Shown: piece after piece, positions 31,551-43,418 of the stretch
How the letters are laid out: every line of letters starts with the position of its first letter
How positions within the stretch are numbered: position 1 is the first letter of the stretch
Source: Hyaloperonospora brassicae
Taxonomy: Eukaryota > Oomycota > Peronosporomycetes > Peronosporales > Peronosporaceae
DNA length: 64,000 bases
Assembly (NCBI GenBank): GCA_947650285.1
Contig: CANTFL010000014.1
Coordinates: forward strand, 1 to 64,000
Direction: 5' to 3'
The notes under the pieces: model-generated
Databases searched by the model: none
Told to the model about the DNA's origin: nothing
What the model saw: only the letters and a program-made list of their open reading frames with translations
Made by a program: the position numbers and the translations under genes

Positions 31551-34500
31551 GACATCAAAAAAAGGTTTGCAACTTTCGGCGCATCCGTGTTCGTGTGCGT
31601 AGGTGCATATCGGGGTCGCTTCGATAGTTTGTCGACCACTGTCATTATAGCATCAAATCCCCTCGACACCGGTAGGCCCGTTACGAAATCCATCGAAACC
31701 ACTTCCCAGCACTCTTCTGGAACTGGAATCGGCATAAGTTTACCATTTTTTTTCAAAGTGCTCGTCTTCCATCTTGTGCATGTACCGCAGCTTTGTACAT
31801 ATTCTCGTACATCCATTTCCAAGCGGGGCCAGAAGTACCATTGCGCCACCTTAAGCTGCGTGCGACGCACTCCAGGATGTGCGGCGGTGTTTCCATCGTG
31901 ATGTTCACGAATAATGGAGGTAATAAGTCGATCATCTGCCGGGACGCACAGCCGTTTGACTGCGTGATTCGTCCTCAGATACAACAATCCATCGTCCAAA
32001 ACATACTTGTCGTGATTTGTGCTCAGCGCCTCTGTGAACTCGTGGTCCTTGTTGTATCCTTGAATAAATGCCTTCTTCGATGCCGACGAAAGATGTATAC
32101 TTGAAATTATGAACTCGATGTGCCGGACTTCTTCGTGAATCTTTCGCTGATGTTTCTGAGGCACACCAACCTGGTGCACTCGTTCCACCCCCTCAAAGTC
32201 CTGCACATCGAGAAGAAGGTCTTTATCCAGGCTCGGCAGCATACAGAGGACCGCCAGATGAATACGATGACGTCGAAGGTGGGCGTCGCGATGAGCGCAC
32301 AATGAACCACAGTCATGAACGTGAGGGACGATACTTTCGCTTCTCGTCAAAGCAGGACGGGTGACGCTCGGACGCGACAATGCATCGGCGACCATATTGG
32401 AAGTACCTTTGACGTGATGTAGCGTGAAATTAAACTGAGAGAAAAAAGTCAGCATACGCGCCATTTTAGGCGTGACGTTTGGGTGGTGTAACATCCAACG
32501 GCACGCATTGTTGTCCGTATAGACATCAAATGACCGACCGTGTAAATAATGGCGCCATTTCGCGAGTGCTGTCTTGATCGCGAGTAATTCCTGTTCGTGT
32601 GCCGGCCACCCTTGTTCGTGAATACCAAACTTTTTCGAAAAAAACGCGATAGGATGGTCCTCGCCACCAGTAAGCTGTGACAAAACGCCACCCATGCATA
32701 ATCCTGATGCATCCGTAGTAACGATGAAAGGAATAGAAAAGTCCGGTAGCTGAAGCACGGGAGCTTGTTGTAGCGCGACTTTTAATGATTGAAAAGCTTC
32801 ATCTTGATCTTCTGACCACGCCCAAGGTACGTCCTTCTTGACCAGCTTGCTCAATGGAAGTGCCATCTTGGCAAAGTCACAAATAAAACGCCGATAATAA
32901 CCAGCGAGACCTAAAAAGCTTAGCAGCTCCTTTCGCGAGGTTGGATGGGCCATGGTGGCGATTGCAGATGTCTTACGCTGATCCACACTCAACCCATCTC
33001 GTGAAACCGTGTGACCTAAGAACTGCACACTGTCCCTTACAAAAGAGCACTTGCCGCGGTGAGCATACAGTTGTTCACGTCGCAGCACTTGAAATACCTG
33101 GCGTAGATGAATTTTGTGATCGGCATTTGTCTTGGAGAAGATGCATATGTCATCCAGATAGACCACAGCGAAGTCAAACTTATCAAACAATTCGCGCATA
33201 AGGCGTGACCATACACCGGGCATCCCTGCCAATCCCATCGGCGCGACACACCACTGGTATGTCTCCTTGTGCGTCCGAAATGCTGTGTACTGGCGACTGG
33301 AAGTGTTAACCAGCATCTGGTGGTAGCCTTGTGCTAAGTCAATAACCGTGAACACGGCGCACCCTGCCATCCTGTCAAATAGTTCCTCGATGTGAGGGAG
33401 AGGTATTTTAGGGATTTTGGTCTGGCTATTCACGTAACGATAATCAATGACCCAGCGAATCGGCTGTAAGCTGTTTCCCGATCGCAGCCACTCACCGCGT
33501 GTTGGAGCTTGGCCCGTAACATGGTCTTTTTTAGGAATACCGAATATGTTGGAAACCCATGGAGAATTTGACACTTCGACCCAGCCTTTCTTTAGGTTGT
33601 CGGCAACGAAGGAATTCAGTGCTTCTTGCTCGGTCTTTGATAGACGAAACGGCGCTCTGGAACTTGGAATCGCATCTGGTTTCATTTCTACGTCAAACTG
33701 CACCGCACGTGGCGGTGGTAGTCCGTCGGGTAGCTTCGCTGGGAATATGTCGGTATATTCCTGTATAAGGTCACAAAGCCAATCCGGAACATTGTCGTCC
33801 ACCAAATTAGAAGCGATCTTGACGACAAATAGCTCTGCGTAGTCGGACCTGCGCACGTATGATCTGTGCAGTTGACCACCTGATCTGGAAATCGTGCTGT
33901 CTGGGGTCAGCTCGGTCCGCTCTGTGCTATCCATATCACTGATGTGAGGCTGATTTGGAAGAAGCAGTTGACCCGATGTCCAATTAATTTGCGGTGCATA
34001 TTCTTGAAACCACGGAAGACCAAAAATCACATCCTGCTCGGCATCCAGATGGGTTTCCGTGAAGATCATGTTTGAAAACTCGCCTTCATTAGTGCGTACT
34101 GTCGCTTCCACCGTCGCTAGATCAGCCGGTGGTGTAAGCGATCCATCAAACCGCTTTAATTGGCCGCGCTGCGAGCGGAGAACCTTAGTAGCCAGACCGG
34201 GTCGAATTACATTTGTTGATGCTCCACAGTCCAGCAAGATCAGTACTGGTACACCATCAATGGATCCAGTCTTTCGCAACAAATGAGGCCGATAATTGAC
34301 CCCATTATTTTGTAAGGTGTTGACCGTAAATTGATCAAAAACAATGGCTTCGTCAGAAGATTCCGCTGTATCTTGAACATCTTCGATCATACTCACGCGC
34401 GCGCGCGGTCTCGAAACTGATCGGGTTCGTGGTCTTGTCGGGCACTCCGCGAGTCGATGCCCTGGCTTCTTACAATAGAAGCACAGATTGCGTTGGAAAC

Positions 34501-35236
34501 ACTCTTCTCGTGACACTACTTGCACGTTGTCAATCTCCATCGGCTCCGGTTGAGGATCGTCAAAGCGCTGATGAGTAGGTCTTTCTGGTCGACGAAATTG
34601 TTGAGTACGCCTTGAACTCCCCACGCCAAAATGTGAACGCTCAAAGTCGTAAGCAACGTTAATTGCCTGACTTAGAGACGAACAACGGCGATATTCCACT
34701 TCAGCACGGGTCTGATGCTTCAGGCCTTGCGTGAAGTAAAAGACGGAGTCGACATCACTCATGTTACGCACTTGAATCATCAGTTGTCGAAAGCGATTTA
34801 CAAAGTCGCCAAGATCTCGACACTGCGCTTGATTGAGATTCCGCAGTTGGTCCCGAAGCCGGATCTGCAAGTCTGCGGGTACAAATTCTTGCTCAATGTG
34901 GAAAAATAATTCATCGACAGTGTTTATTCTGCTGCGTGACCAGACATACCAATCGGCAGCTGTGCCTGTAAGCATGCTCCCGATAGTCGGTATAATCGTG
35001 GCGGCCATTGTCGCACTCTTCCACTCCACTCGTCTCACTTCAAAATACTGTTGAACCTGTTCTTTGAATAATGCAAAGGACTCTTGCATTTGGCCACTGT
35101 AGCGAGGCGCCTTCACTGCGTCAAGTCGAAGATCCTTGAGCGTCGTCGCTTCGGCCATTTTACGCATCATATCTTGCTGCTGCGCTATCATGGCAAGCAT
35201 GCTTTGCATGAGCTCCGCGTTTGAAGGCTCGCCCAT
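31469..35236 (-). CDS. Gag-Pol polyprotein of the young Ty3/gypsy element (to integrase core)
   Basis: A 1255-codon frame beginning at ATG 35236, with gag and pol fused in one frame. Approximate order: gag capsid-like region 30-215 (GTAADWYVW, FVPADLQIRLRDQL); CCHC zinc knuckle near 247 (CFYCKKPGHRLAEC); aspartic protease near 330 (LLDCGAST); reverse transcriptase 520-760 with YLDD near 690; RNase H from about 835 (TTDASGLCMGG, later YTDNNACRW); integrase HHCC zinc finger near 1120-1155 (HPGVRR...CGTC) and MDFVTGLP with the first catalytic Asp. The frame ends 40 codons later at a frameshift in a run of seven A (plus strand, 31557-31563). All catalytic motifs seen are intact. Confidence 0.94.
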   Translation of the reverse strand: MGEPSNAELMQSMLAMIAQQQDMMRKMAEATTLKDLRLDAVKAPRYSGQMQESFALFKEQVQQYFEVRRVEWKSATMAATIIPTIGSMLTGTAADWYVWSRSRINTVDELFFHIEQEFVPADLQIRLRDQLRNLNQAQCRDLGDFVNRFRQLMIQVRNMSDVDSVFYFTQGLKHQTRAEVEYRRCSSLSQAINVAYDFERSHFGVGSSRRTQQFRRPERPTHQRFDDPQPEPMEIDNVQVVSREECFQRNLCFYCKKPGHRLAECPTRPRTRSVSRPRARVSMIEDVQDTAESSDEAIVFDQFTVNTLQNNGVNYRPHLLRKTGSIDGVPVLILLDCGASTNVIRPGLATKVLRSQRGQLKRFDGSLTPPADLATVEATVRTNEGEFSNMIFTETHLDAEQDVIFGLPWFQEYAPQINWTSGQLLLPNQPHISDMDSTERTELTPDSTISRSGGQLHRSYVRRSDYAELFVVKIASNLVDDNVPDWLCDLIQEYTDIFPAKLPDGLPPPRAVQFDVEMKPDAIPSSRAPFRLSKTEQEALNSFVADNLKKGWVEVSNSPWVSNIFGIPKKDHVTGQAPTRGEWLRSGNSLQPIRWVIDYRYVNSQTKIPKIPLPHIEELFDRMAGCAVFTVIDLAQGYHQMLVNTSSRQYTAFRTHKETYQWCVAPMGLAGMPGVWSRLMRELFDKFDFAVVYLDDICIFSKTNADHKIHLRQVFQVLRREQLYAHRGKCSFVRDSVQFLGHTVSRDGLSVDQRKTSAIATMAHPTSRKELLSFLGLAGYYRRFICDFAKMALPLSKLVKKDVPWAWSEDQDEAFQSLKVALQQAPVLQLPDFSIPFIVTTDASGLCMGGVLSQLTGGEDHPIAFFSKKFGIHEQGWPAHEQELLAIKTALAKWRHYLHGRSFDVYTDNNACRWMLHHPNVTPKMARMLTFFSQFNFTLHHVKGTSNMVADALSRPSVTRPALTRSESIVPHVHDCGSLCAHRDAHLRRHRIHLAVLCMLPSLDKDLLLDVQDFEGVERVHQVGVPQKHQRKIHEEVRHIEFIISSIHLSSASKKAFIQGYNKDHEFTEALSTNHDKYVLDDGLLYLRTNHAVKRLCVPADDRLITSIIREHHDGNTAAHPGVRRTQLKVAQWYFWPRLEMDVREYVQSCGTCTRWKTSTLKKNGKLMPIPVPEECWEVVSMDFVTGLPVSRGFDAIMTVVDKLSKRPRYAPTHTNTDAPKVANLFLMSWCVITDFQRSLSVIVIQSSRRTFGSR

Positions 35237-35400
35237 GGCTTTGCGCTCGGTGCACTTGGGTCACTTAATCAGTCTGTGTCAGGAGCAAGTTCAGGCACGG
35301 AGTTCGTTGTTCGGAGTCGGGTCGCGAGGTTAAGATTTAGTCAGGCGAGGTCGGAGTAAAATCAGGGGAGTTCAGGTCGGGGTCAGAGGATAGTTCGCTG

Positions 35401-35420
35401 GACCAACAAGTGCTACCAGA
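35401..35420 (-). other. Candidate primer binding site
   Basis: On the minus strand TGGTAGCACTTGT begins 2 nt after the 5' LTR. It starts with TGG, as expected for pairing with a tRNA 3' CCA end. The tRNA was not identified. The same motif follows the LTRs of the unrelated-looking family at 47-62 kb. Confidence 0.6.
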
Positions 35421-35595
35421 TGTAGTGTCCAAGTTAGTAAATCAAAAAGTAAGTTCATTAGGTCCTTAGTTCACCACTATGTGCTACTCTAAGCCTGCTG
35501 ATTTCTGACTGATTTCTTTGCCTGATTTTTATGATGATGACATCGTTTACGTAAACAGATATCGTCCGTCGTGATCCGTTGCATCGAGCCTTACA
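35421..35595 (-). repeat. 5' LTR of the young Ty3/gypsy element
   Basis: 175 bp, identical by eye to 30406-30580. It is followed directly by the second copy of the target duplication GCAGG. Confidence 0.95.
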
Positions 35596-35600
35596 GCAGG

Positions 35601-38600
35601 CGTCCATGGGTGCTGAAAACCACATGTGGAGCTTGCTGTTCAAAACAAGGTATCCAAACCAGAGAACTGAATCAAGTTCTGGTTGTCCGCGTACCCGTTT
35701 CGAATGCTTGGCGTTAGCGGCTATGTGGTGACTTGTGCGTTGCGACGTGCGATCACCACATTCTTACCTTGAGCATCGTATGAAAGCAGCTTGTTAGTCT
35801 TGGGGATGATGTGGTTAGGAGGAAGATGCGACAAACGAGAGACGACGGCTGCTCTGGATTTTGCAAAGCAAGTAAAGTGCGATTGGCGGGATGGCACTGT
35901 TTGACGAAGAACAGTAAGCTACAGAGCTCTCCATGATGATAAAAAGCATACCCTCTCATGCCGTAGTGTGTCCCCACGTGACTAAAAGACACCCACCCAC
36001 GCTCATGTGACACATCGGAAGTAGCTACCGAGGAGTTCACCTTTCGCCTTTCGCAACCTCATTATTTGTATCGCCTTCGGGCCCGCATGCATGTCACTCA
36101 CGGCTGACACTGCGAACATCTTGGAGGCTGATGCCATCTTGCCGACTAGAAAGAAGTACAAGTCACATACACTATCCAGCTAAACGTTATACTACAGGGC
36201 AACATGTTTAGCGACTAATGGCAACACGAAGTTGCTAGTCTTTTTGTACACGCTGCACCGAAGTATCGTGTGTATCTTTGGCTTGGAACTGAACTGGTCA
36301 TCATAATGTAACTTAAAACGCAAGCACAGTTCTGCTTTGAAGAACACATCGTTTATCAGCTGGCAATTCCTCAATTGAGGATAAATAAACTACGCCAACT
36401 CTTTTGATGTGTTCAACGCAAGTCGCGAAATGAGAGGCAATTCGACAGAGAAGCACTCGTTTTCGCGCATCCACTAATCGATGAACAATGAGTCAAATGA
36501 GCAGGACTTGTATGCATCAACAAATTTCCTTCTGAGTTATGCAAGGAGAGAGAACGCGTTACGACATGGCGAGAAATAGCTTATACGCTCGCACATCGGA
36601 AGTTGCTGCGCGGACTTTGCGTCCTTCTTGGCCGATGTAAAGCGGGGCAAAGTGATGTGAGTTGACAACGGAGAGCATTTCTCATCGATCGTCCGTATAG
36701 AGAAGCACAAGTGTGCTGGAAATACAGGACAAGCGTATTGCGCTCGCTGCTAGAGACTCTCCTCGACTTATGACGCTCAATTACGTAGTGCTAGACAAGC
36801 CCATCGCCGATCTGGCGGAAGCAGTCGCCATACATGTTGTGAGATAGGCCCGCGAGAGCAGCCCACGGTGTCGTTCGAGTTACGTAATCGTCATAATCGT
36901 TGATAGGTAGTCAAAGTGTTGAATCAACTTACTCGCACTTCCTCAGCACACCATATCCAATTCGACACTGCCATCATAGAAGTTCGGTTCACAGCAGAAA
37001 AAAAGGAGTTTGAAATGCCACATGCGTCTCTCCCCCACACTACTACTTGAATGAGCACAGTTCCCCGTCTTTCATATACGTACGCAACGCGCCCAGGACG
37101 GCAGACTCTGCTTTGTGGCGATGCACGTCGAGAACAACAAGCTTGGGCACACCGACGACGTGGCGACTTCTACCTGCTGAAGGTCTCGCCGCACGGCACA
37201 CTTTGGACAGGGACGTTCAAATCTGTGCGCTACACGTCACACCAGATACGACCGGCAAACCAGGTTCAGTAAAGTAGTCCTTCGTGCTGGTGGAAGAAAT
37301 CCGACATGAGTTTATCGCTCGATTAGCACGTGTTCTCGTCGACTGGTCTCGTTGTACGTAAGAATACACAAAGGGAGATCGAAAGGATGTACCCGTGGAG
37401 ACATTGGCCACTGCAACTACGACTTTCGTGGATGCTAAACACGTGTAAGTGATAGCATCGATTCTGATGGTTGCAGCTCTCGAGCTGTGGGCAGTCCGAT
37501 CTCGTGGGACCCATCAGCGATATTTGTAGGCGTGATGCGCATGCGTATAGGAGAGTGAGTTTGCTCGTGCTGGAGGTCGTACGACCGACCGACATGCAAA
37601 TCTAGAGACGTACCTTCAGTCGGCCCTCTGTGCTCTGTATCACTCTTGACTACAACTCGTGTATGTCGCGGCAACCGACGGCACGAAGTCAGAGCGGATC
37701 GTTGTGCAAGTTCCAGATCCTCTTCCTCTCTGCTCATCGGAGTGCTGTTTCTGTGACGTTTCTGGTAGGGCGACGCCTCCTGCAAACACAAACGCACGAG
37801 CAGCAATTGTGGGGCCACAAGTGACATGAGCTCCTGCGAGGGACATGCGGTTGGCAAACGCGACAGGTGTCACATAGCTGAGCCCCTCTGCCGCTCCTAC
37901 AGCTCTGTCTTTTCGATCCTTCAACGTGAGGCGCGGTCCACATACTGACGATCGTTTGGCTATCCTTCGATGGCATCGTAACTAGACTGTCAAGGCCATC
38001 GCTTGCATTGGTATGTGACACGCAGGTGGCCGAGCTGAAGACCCGGCTACCAATTTTTTATGGCACTGCGACCCCAACTCACATAGTGACGAGAGCCTCA
38101 TGCATTGCCATCTGCTCCTCCAGCACACCAGCTGAGTTCTGCAGGAACAGTTGGCACCCTTCGGGTTGCATGGCGCATCGCACTTGTTCTAACTCACTTT
38201 TACTCGCACACGGAGATCTCGGATTCCAAGACTTACAACACTCAAGTGCATGAGCGTGTCTGGCTAGTACGGCCTATAATGTTCAGTGTCGATGGATAGA
38301 AAATGACTGCGAATACGCTCCCGTGACTTCTACGTCAACACCTGGTTGCGTCTTCATGTGAAGCAGCTGTTGTTGTTCCTCGCGTGAGAAGGTGTATCAC
38401 CGTCGAAGAAGCCCATTGTATTGTACACGACCCTCGACTCCATGTTTGACAGTGATGGCTACAAATCTTGTTTTTCCACGCACGCATCAAGTCAGCGAAA
38501 TCAATAGCTCGTCCGACGATGTATACGCCACCCTGCAGTGAATCTGCTTCGCCGTCTATCGCTTGGTGCAACGGAATACGCGGATCCACAGTCTTTTACC

Positions 38601-41147
38601 ACGGTATCGCACGTGGAATCTTCGATACGCTCTTTTGTAGTGAGACGTTGCCACGCTAAATGACCACGAGACTGTTGTTGATTGGTGACAGCGGACATCG
38701 CGGTACGGAAACTGTGCTAGCGTTCCAAAGGCGCATACAAATAAGCGGGCAGTGTCGTGGGCGCAATGCGCCTGCTGCACACCACCCGAATCCTTTGCAG
38801 TTGTTTATATGCCATTGCCCAGCATGGCCGATTGATATGCTCGTTATGTCACCGTCGCAGGTCCGTGTGGGACCATTTATTGTCTTACACGTTGACCTTA
38901 CCAGTCAAACAAAGTAACGCACTGTGACTTTTGTGCAACACAGTACCGAAACGCCCCGAAGGGAACGACAGCAGCGGCAGCGGCATGAAGTTGGACACGA
39001 TCCTCATCTTCAGCTTTCGAGAGATTGTCGACCAATTGCACAATATCTAGATCGAGCATTTTAGGGATGTAGTCTGTGCTCGTTATAAATGCTTCACAGG
39101 TCTACGAGCGCTTCTCGACCTACAGACTGTGTCAGGCGGTATCGACGATTGATTGAGAAACAGATCTGAGAGAAGCGATGGTGATACTCAACTTTCGAGT
39201 GACGGGCTGACAGGAGCTGACGAGCGGTGCCAATTGTTCGCTACGACTCGAAGGCAGCTCTGCACATGATCAAGAAATTGTACGTTGGCATCTGTGTCGG
39301 AGGACGTCTCGTCACGGGTACGTTTGTGCGCCGTATCACTGCAGTACACAGTGCGACTTGTGATGGAGTCGGACTTTCAGCCAGCGCAAGGGGTCTCAAT
39401 TACACATTCGTATGTTTCGGTGCACACGTTCAGCGACTTGATATACAGCAAGTAGACCAAAGTGACGGCACCACTGGAGAGGCGTAAGTGCTCTCGCGAC
39501 GGCCGCTGCGAGCATCGAAACCAAGCGATGCAGACGAAAACACAATCGAAGAAGCGCATATCACACGATGTATCATATTGGCTTTCCTACATCATAGCGG
39601 CTCTATCCGCCTCTCCTCAACAAATAAACAAGCGATTGCATTGTTGCCCCGTGAAGAACGGATCCTGCAACCTAAATCTTTGCCTACTTGTACGTCATGA
39701 CGCGAGGTCGTTAGCTCATGGGGAACTCACTCTGACGACTTCTCAATTCTTGTAGCTAGCGCCTACTGATATGTATGCACCTGCCGTGGCCTCAAAAGAA
39801 GGCCCTTCTCGCTCACCACGTGCGACCTTGAGGTCTATTGGCACTCACGGTGCAGCGTTGGGATGCGAGTGTGCAGTGTATTATACGTTGTCGCAGCATG
39901 GAGTAGATAACCTATCGTAGCAGCTACTAGAAATCCTCCCGTACACGACGCTGATGGCCGTATCATCATCCACTGATAACCGTTTTCGAAGACCATGTGT
40001 CCTAAGCTATTGCCTGGCGTCTGCTCGCTGTACCGCACCCCATACTCTCAACTGCCGCACGAGAGTCGCTAGCCCTGCGATCGCATGTGGCGTTCTCGGA
40101 TCAGTTGATGTCGAAGTAGTGGCAGTGTCATCGCGCTACTTCAAGAGCCTCGAGGCCTAGAAGACCTTCCGACCAGATATAGCCTCACCGTTCTCGTGGC
40201 CAAAGAACAACGATCGACCAGTCTCACCTCACTCACTTGTCTGAAGCCGCAGCTTTCTGCACACACTACTGCAAATCAAACTGTAAGGGCAGGAAAAAGG
40301 CCAAAAGAGTGTTGCACGCTCACGCACAACGACACGGCCACGACAGATAGCCCCCTACCAGGTAATCGGTCCCACTTGCGTGTCAAACTCGCGCTCGCTT
40401 CCACCTGTCCGTGCAGTCAAACACGTATTAGAATCCATCGCGGCCACACGCGACTGCATCGGTCCAATCCGTCGCCATTCTCTCGCCCTCAGCTGCCTCG
40501 GCCACCGACTCTCGCCGCTCTCTTTGATGTTCCATAGCGCGACCGCGCAATGGAGCCACGTCCCATCCTTCGCGCCACACATCGTGCGGCGCAGAGCCGC
40601 GTCGTGGCTTCAACGCTCTGCGCTGCGCAACCAGCTGGTCGCCTTCGCAGCAAGTGGCAACCGGACGCTGCATCAGTCGGCAGGCACAGCCCGCGCCGCA
40701 CGTCAGCATATAAACCCAGAAAGGCACACAGCCACTTTGACTATTCAGCCACCTGCACTCACTGTACCTACCAGTGAACCCGTGAACCAGTGAACCAGTT
40801 TACCAGTCCACCAGCGACAGACAGACCTCCTCGGTCGGGATCGGTCCCCTAGTCGTGTTTGGCGTTACCGAGCGACCAAAGACGGTGCGACAGGCGCGCG
40901 CACTGCCTCTTTTGCTCCATCCGTTTCGTCGGCCGCCCGTCGTCCGCTCGTGCGCTGCGGCCGTCCCGCTCTCCCCCTCCTGTTAGTCAGTCAGTCTGTC
41001 GGTCTATCTGTCGGTCTATCTGTCGGTCTGTCTCCACTTTTGGTTGGGCAGTTGTCGGTCGGTTCTTCGCTCCGCTTCTCCCGCCGCACGTACACACACA
41101 GACACAGCCACAGCAACAGACTCAGACGCACAGACAGAGAGCGCAAC
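35601..41147. other. 5.5-kb interval with no convincing gene; promoter of the surface-protein cluster at its end
   Basis: Open frames reach only about 140 codons, on both strands and without domains. Some stretches read like remains of old coding DNA (for example 35753-36040 minus and 39227-39487 plus), but I cannot name them. From about 40200 the composition turns GC- and C-rich toward the first paralog. At 40985-41033 a (TCTGTCGG)-like tetranucleotide-based repeat lies in its probable 5' leader. Confidence 0.5.
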
Positions 41148-42163
41148 ATGCGTCCGCTCCACTGGCCGACGCTCGTGTGGGCCTCCAGCGCCGCTTCGGT
41201 CGTCTTCTTGTCGGCCGTGACGCTCTTCGACTCGGCGCACGCCAAGTCCGAGTGCTGCGACACGTGCATCGGCAAGTCGTCGAACGCCGTGTACAACTAC
41301 GACCCCGTGATCTTTGACCAGTGCACGGGCGTCGACAATGGCGTGTGCTGCTTCGAGTGCGGCAACTTGGGCGACCCCATGTACGGCGACACAGTGTCGT
41401 ACGCCACGGACGGCGTCACGGCAGTGGTCCCCGTGGGGAGCTACATCTCGTTCACGTGGAGCGGCGTCGAGAACGTGACGTACGTGTCGCTCAAGACGGG
41501 GCAGAAGAAGACCGTGACGCCGACCGTGTCGGACGCGCAGGCGACGGTCAAGTCGGACACGTTCCTGATCTGCGCCCGGTCGGCCGGCACGATATACTTT
41601 CGCGGGTGGGGCAGCGACACGTGTCGCGAGGCGTCGCCCGAGCACTCGATCACAGTCGAAGCCAGTGGGGAGAAGGACAGCGGCGCCACGTGCGACGCGA
41701 AGGACGTTGTGTTCGACACGACCGATGCGCCGAGTGCCGAGGCGCGTCCGGTTCGAGTTCCATTGCGGCCGACTCGACGGTCGCCGAGTGCAACGCCCAG
41801 CGCGCGAGTGTGCAGGTCGTGGACGGCACGCGTACGTGCGTGTGCGTGTCGGACTGGACGAACCCGCCCGAGTGCGACCGCTGGCCGCTCTGGAAGTGGC
41901 TCGTGACGGTCGGCGGCGGCGTCGCGGCGTTCTTTTCGATCATTATCTCGATCCGCGCGTTCCTCTCGAGCCGCAAGAAGAAACACGACGTCGAGTGTGC
42001 GCCACTGGGGACCAAGAGCAGCAACATGGAGACGATGCAAGTGACGCCGGACAACGACTACCAGGACGCGGCGTCGCACATGGCGGCGTTCAAGTACGAC
42101 CCCGAGGCCGACCGCGCGCACGGAGGGGCGCGGAAGGCCGACGACCGGGAGTTTACGCTCTGA
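41148..42163 (+). pseudogene. Surface-protein paralog 1, frameshifted (secreted Cys-rich single-pass membrane protein)
   Basis: Same architecture as the two genes that follow. ATG 41148 gives a signal peptide (LHWPTLVWASSAASVVFLSA...AHAKS), then the cysteine-rich ectodomain (ECCDTCIGK, CTGVDNGVCCFECGN, NVT glycosylation site). Near 41738-41741 it lacks 7 nt relative to paralog 2, where paralog 2 has a GCC-rich stretch. The frame from the ATG then runs into an Arg-rich nonsense tail ending at 41906. The original tail is intact in the other frame to 42163: ECNAQRASVQVV, the CVCVSDWTNPPEC motif, a membrane helix at about 41880-41960, the tail element APLGTKS, and C-terminal EFTL. Either a recently broken gene or an error in a GC-rich repeat. 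A longer in-frame extension back to 40950 is 5' leader. Family not recognised. Confidence 0.75.
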
Positions 42164-43418
42164 CGCGGGTGCGAGAGGCTCGAGGCCCTTAACATTATCT
42201 AGCGTGGCCAGCCTGGACGCAATGGAAGCGAACTGCAGCACTCGTGTTTTTGCGTTTGTGTGTATGTGTGTGTGTGCGTATGACGCCGACGGTGGTGTGA
42301 TGTGGACGCTCTCAAGTTCGTCTCTTCTCTCTATGACCTGATGGCTGCATCGCGTTCTTTTCTGTATTATGAATGAGCTTCCGACGCACTTTTGTCTGCT
42401 GTTGTCTGCGCCGCTTGAGGTGTCCAGTCGTCTGTCGTGCAAGTGATTGCCCGCCTGACGACACTGCATGTGCAATAGAGCGAGTGTGGTCGTTTGATCA
42501 TTTAGGCACTTGCGACCATTTTCGCGACCGACGATGCGCTTGTTTTGGTATAGGAAAGAAGACGGAACGTGAGGAAGAAGCGGTAGCGACGACTGGGCGA
42601 TGGACGTGTATGTGCGATGTGGTGTAGTGTCGATCGACGCAACTGTCGACACTGTCTTAGAAGGAGACGGAGAACGAGAGAGAGAGAGGAGAGCGAGAGA
42701 GAGAGAGAAGTGAGGCGGTGTCGGATGGAGAGCGCCGCGTGGTGGAACTTTACGTCGTGCGACCTCAGTCAAATGACGGAGCGAGTGACTCCTCGGCGCG
42801 CTGTCGTATCTCCAGTCCCGAGCAGTGGTTCGTATCGAAGTCGAAGCAGACAGCGACTTTGAATATCGACTGTTGCGACCAATGAACATACCTGCGAACG
42901 AACGACATTCCGGCCGCTCTGTTTGCGACGGGGCAGTCCATCGTCTCTCGTGCGATCGAACCGATACCGCTAACGAGCGAGCAACAATGTTCCAAGATAC
43001 AGCAGCCGGTGACAGTGCGTGACGTGTGCACTCGTGACTGTCTGTGCCTTAAGCTTCAAAAACGGTCTTGTAAATTCCCATCGTCGCTACTTCCAACCAT
43101 TATCTATCGTCCATCGGCTCGTTCGTTACGCCTCATGAACGTCCGGCACTGTCGTTCGAGGTCTTTTTTTCAAGCCATACTACACGCACTGGTCGCCGTC
43201 GTCTGTCACAAGTATCATGTCGAACTCTTCGGACGTCGGTCCACGCCGTCGTCGTCGTCGATCGAAAGCTGTCCATCGCTTTTGTCCGTCGTCAGCGGAA
43301 CTCACGCCGTTGTGCATTCGCGCGAGTGAGACGTTCAGGACTGTTCAGGCTCCACGTCCCCTCCCCTCCTCTCCCCTCTGCTCCCATTCACTTTACCCTC
43401 GACAGCCTTTTACTCACC
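42164..43418. other. Intergenic region between paralogs 1 and 2
   Basis: 1.25 kb. GT-rich stretch near 42255-42280 and a GA microsatellite at about 42668-42712. The large minus-strand frame over 42889-41441 is a shadow of the GC-rich gene. Presumably holds the promoter of paralog 2. Confidence 0.5.

Larger units (their letters stand above)
30406..35595 (-). mobile_element. Young Ty3/gypsy LTR retrotransposon with chromodomain
   Basis: Complete 5190-bp element on the minus strand. The two 175-bp LTRs (30406-30580 and 35421-35595) are identical by eye and have TG...CA ends. GCAGG flanks both sides (30401-30405 and 35596-35600), a perfect 5-bp target duplication. A purine tract GGGGAGGA abuts the 3' LTR, and a candidate primer binding site starting TGGTAGCACTTGT lies 2 nt inside the 5' LTR. 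Internal order is gag, protease, reverse transcriptase, RNase H, integrase, chromodomain, which places it in the chromovirus-like part of Ty3/gypsy. Identical LTRs mean insertion was recent. A single frame break separates two open frames. Confidence 0.95.

Noticed and set aside
40950..41147. In-frame N-terminal extension of surface paralog 1
   Set aside because: Encodes repeats of Ser-Val-Gly-Leu from a CTGTCGGT-type repeat and would bury the signal peptide. The ATG at 41148 aligns with the starts of the paralogs.
41441..42889. 482-codon minus-strand frame across the first surface paralog
   Set aside because: Antisense shadow of GC-rich coding DNA; similar shadows recur opposite paralogs 2 and 3.
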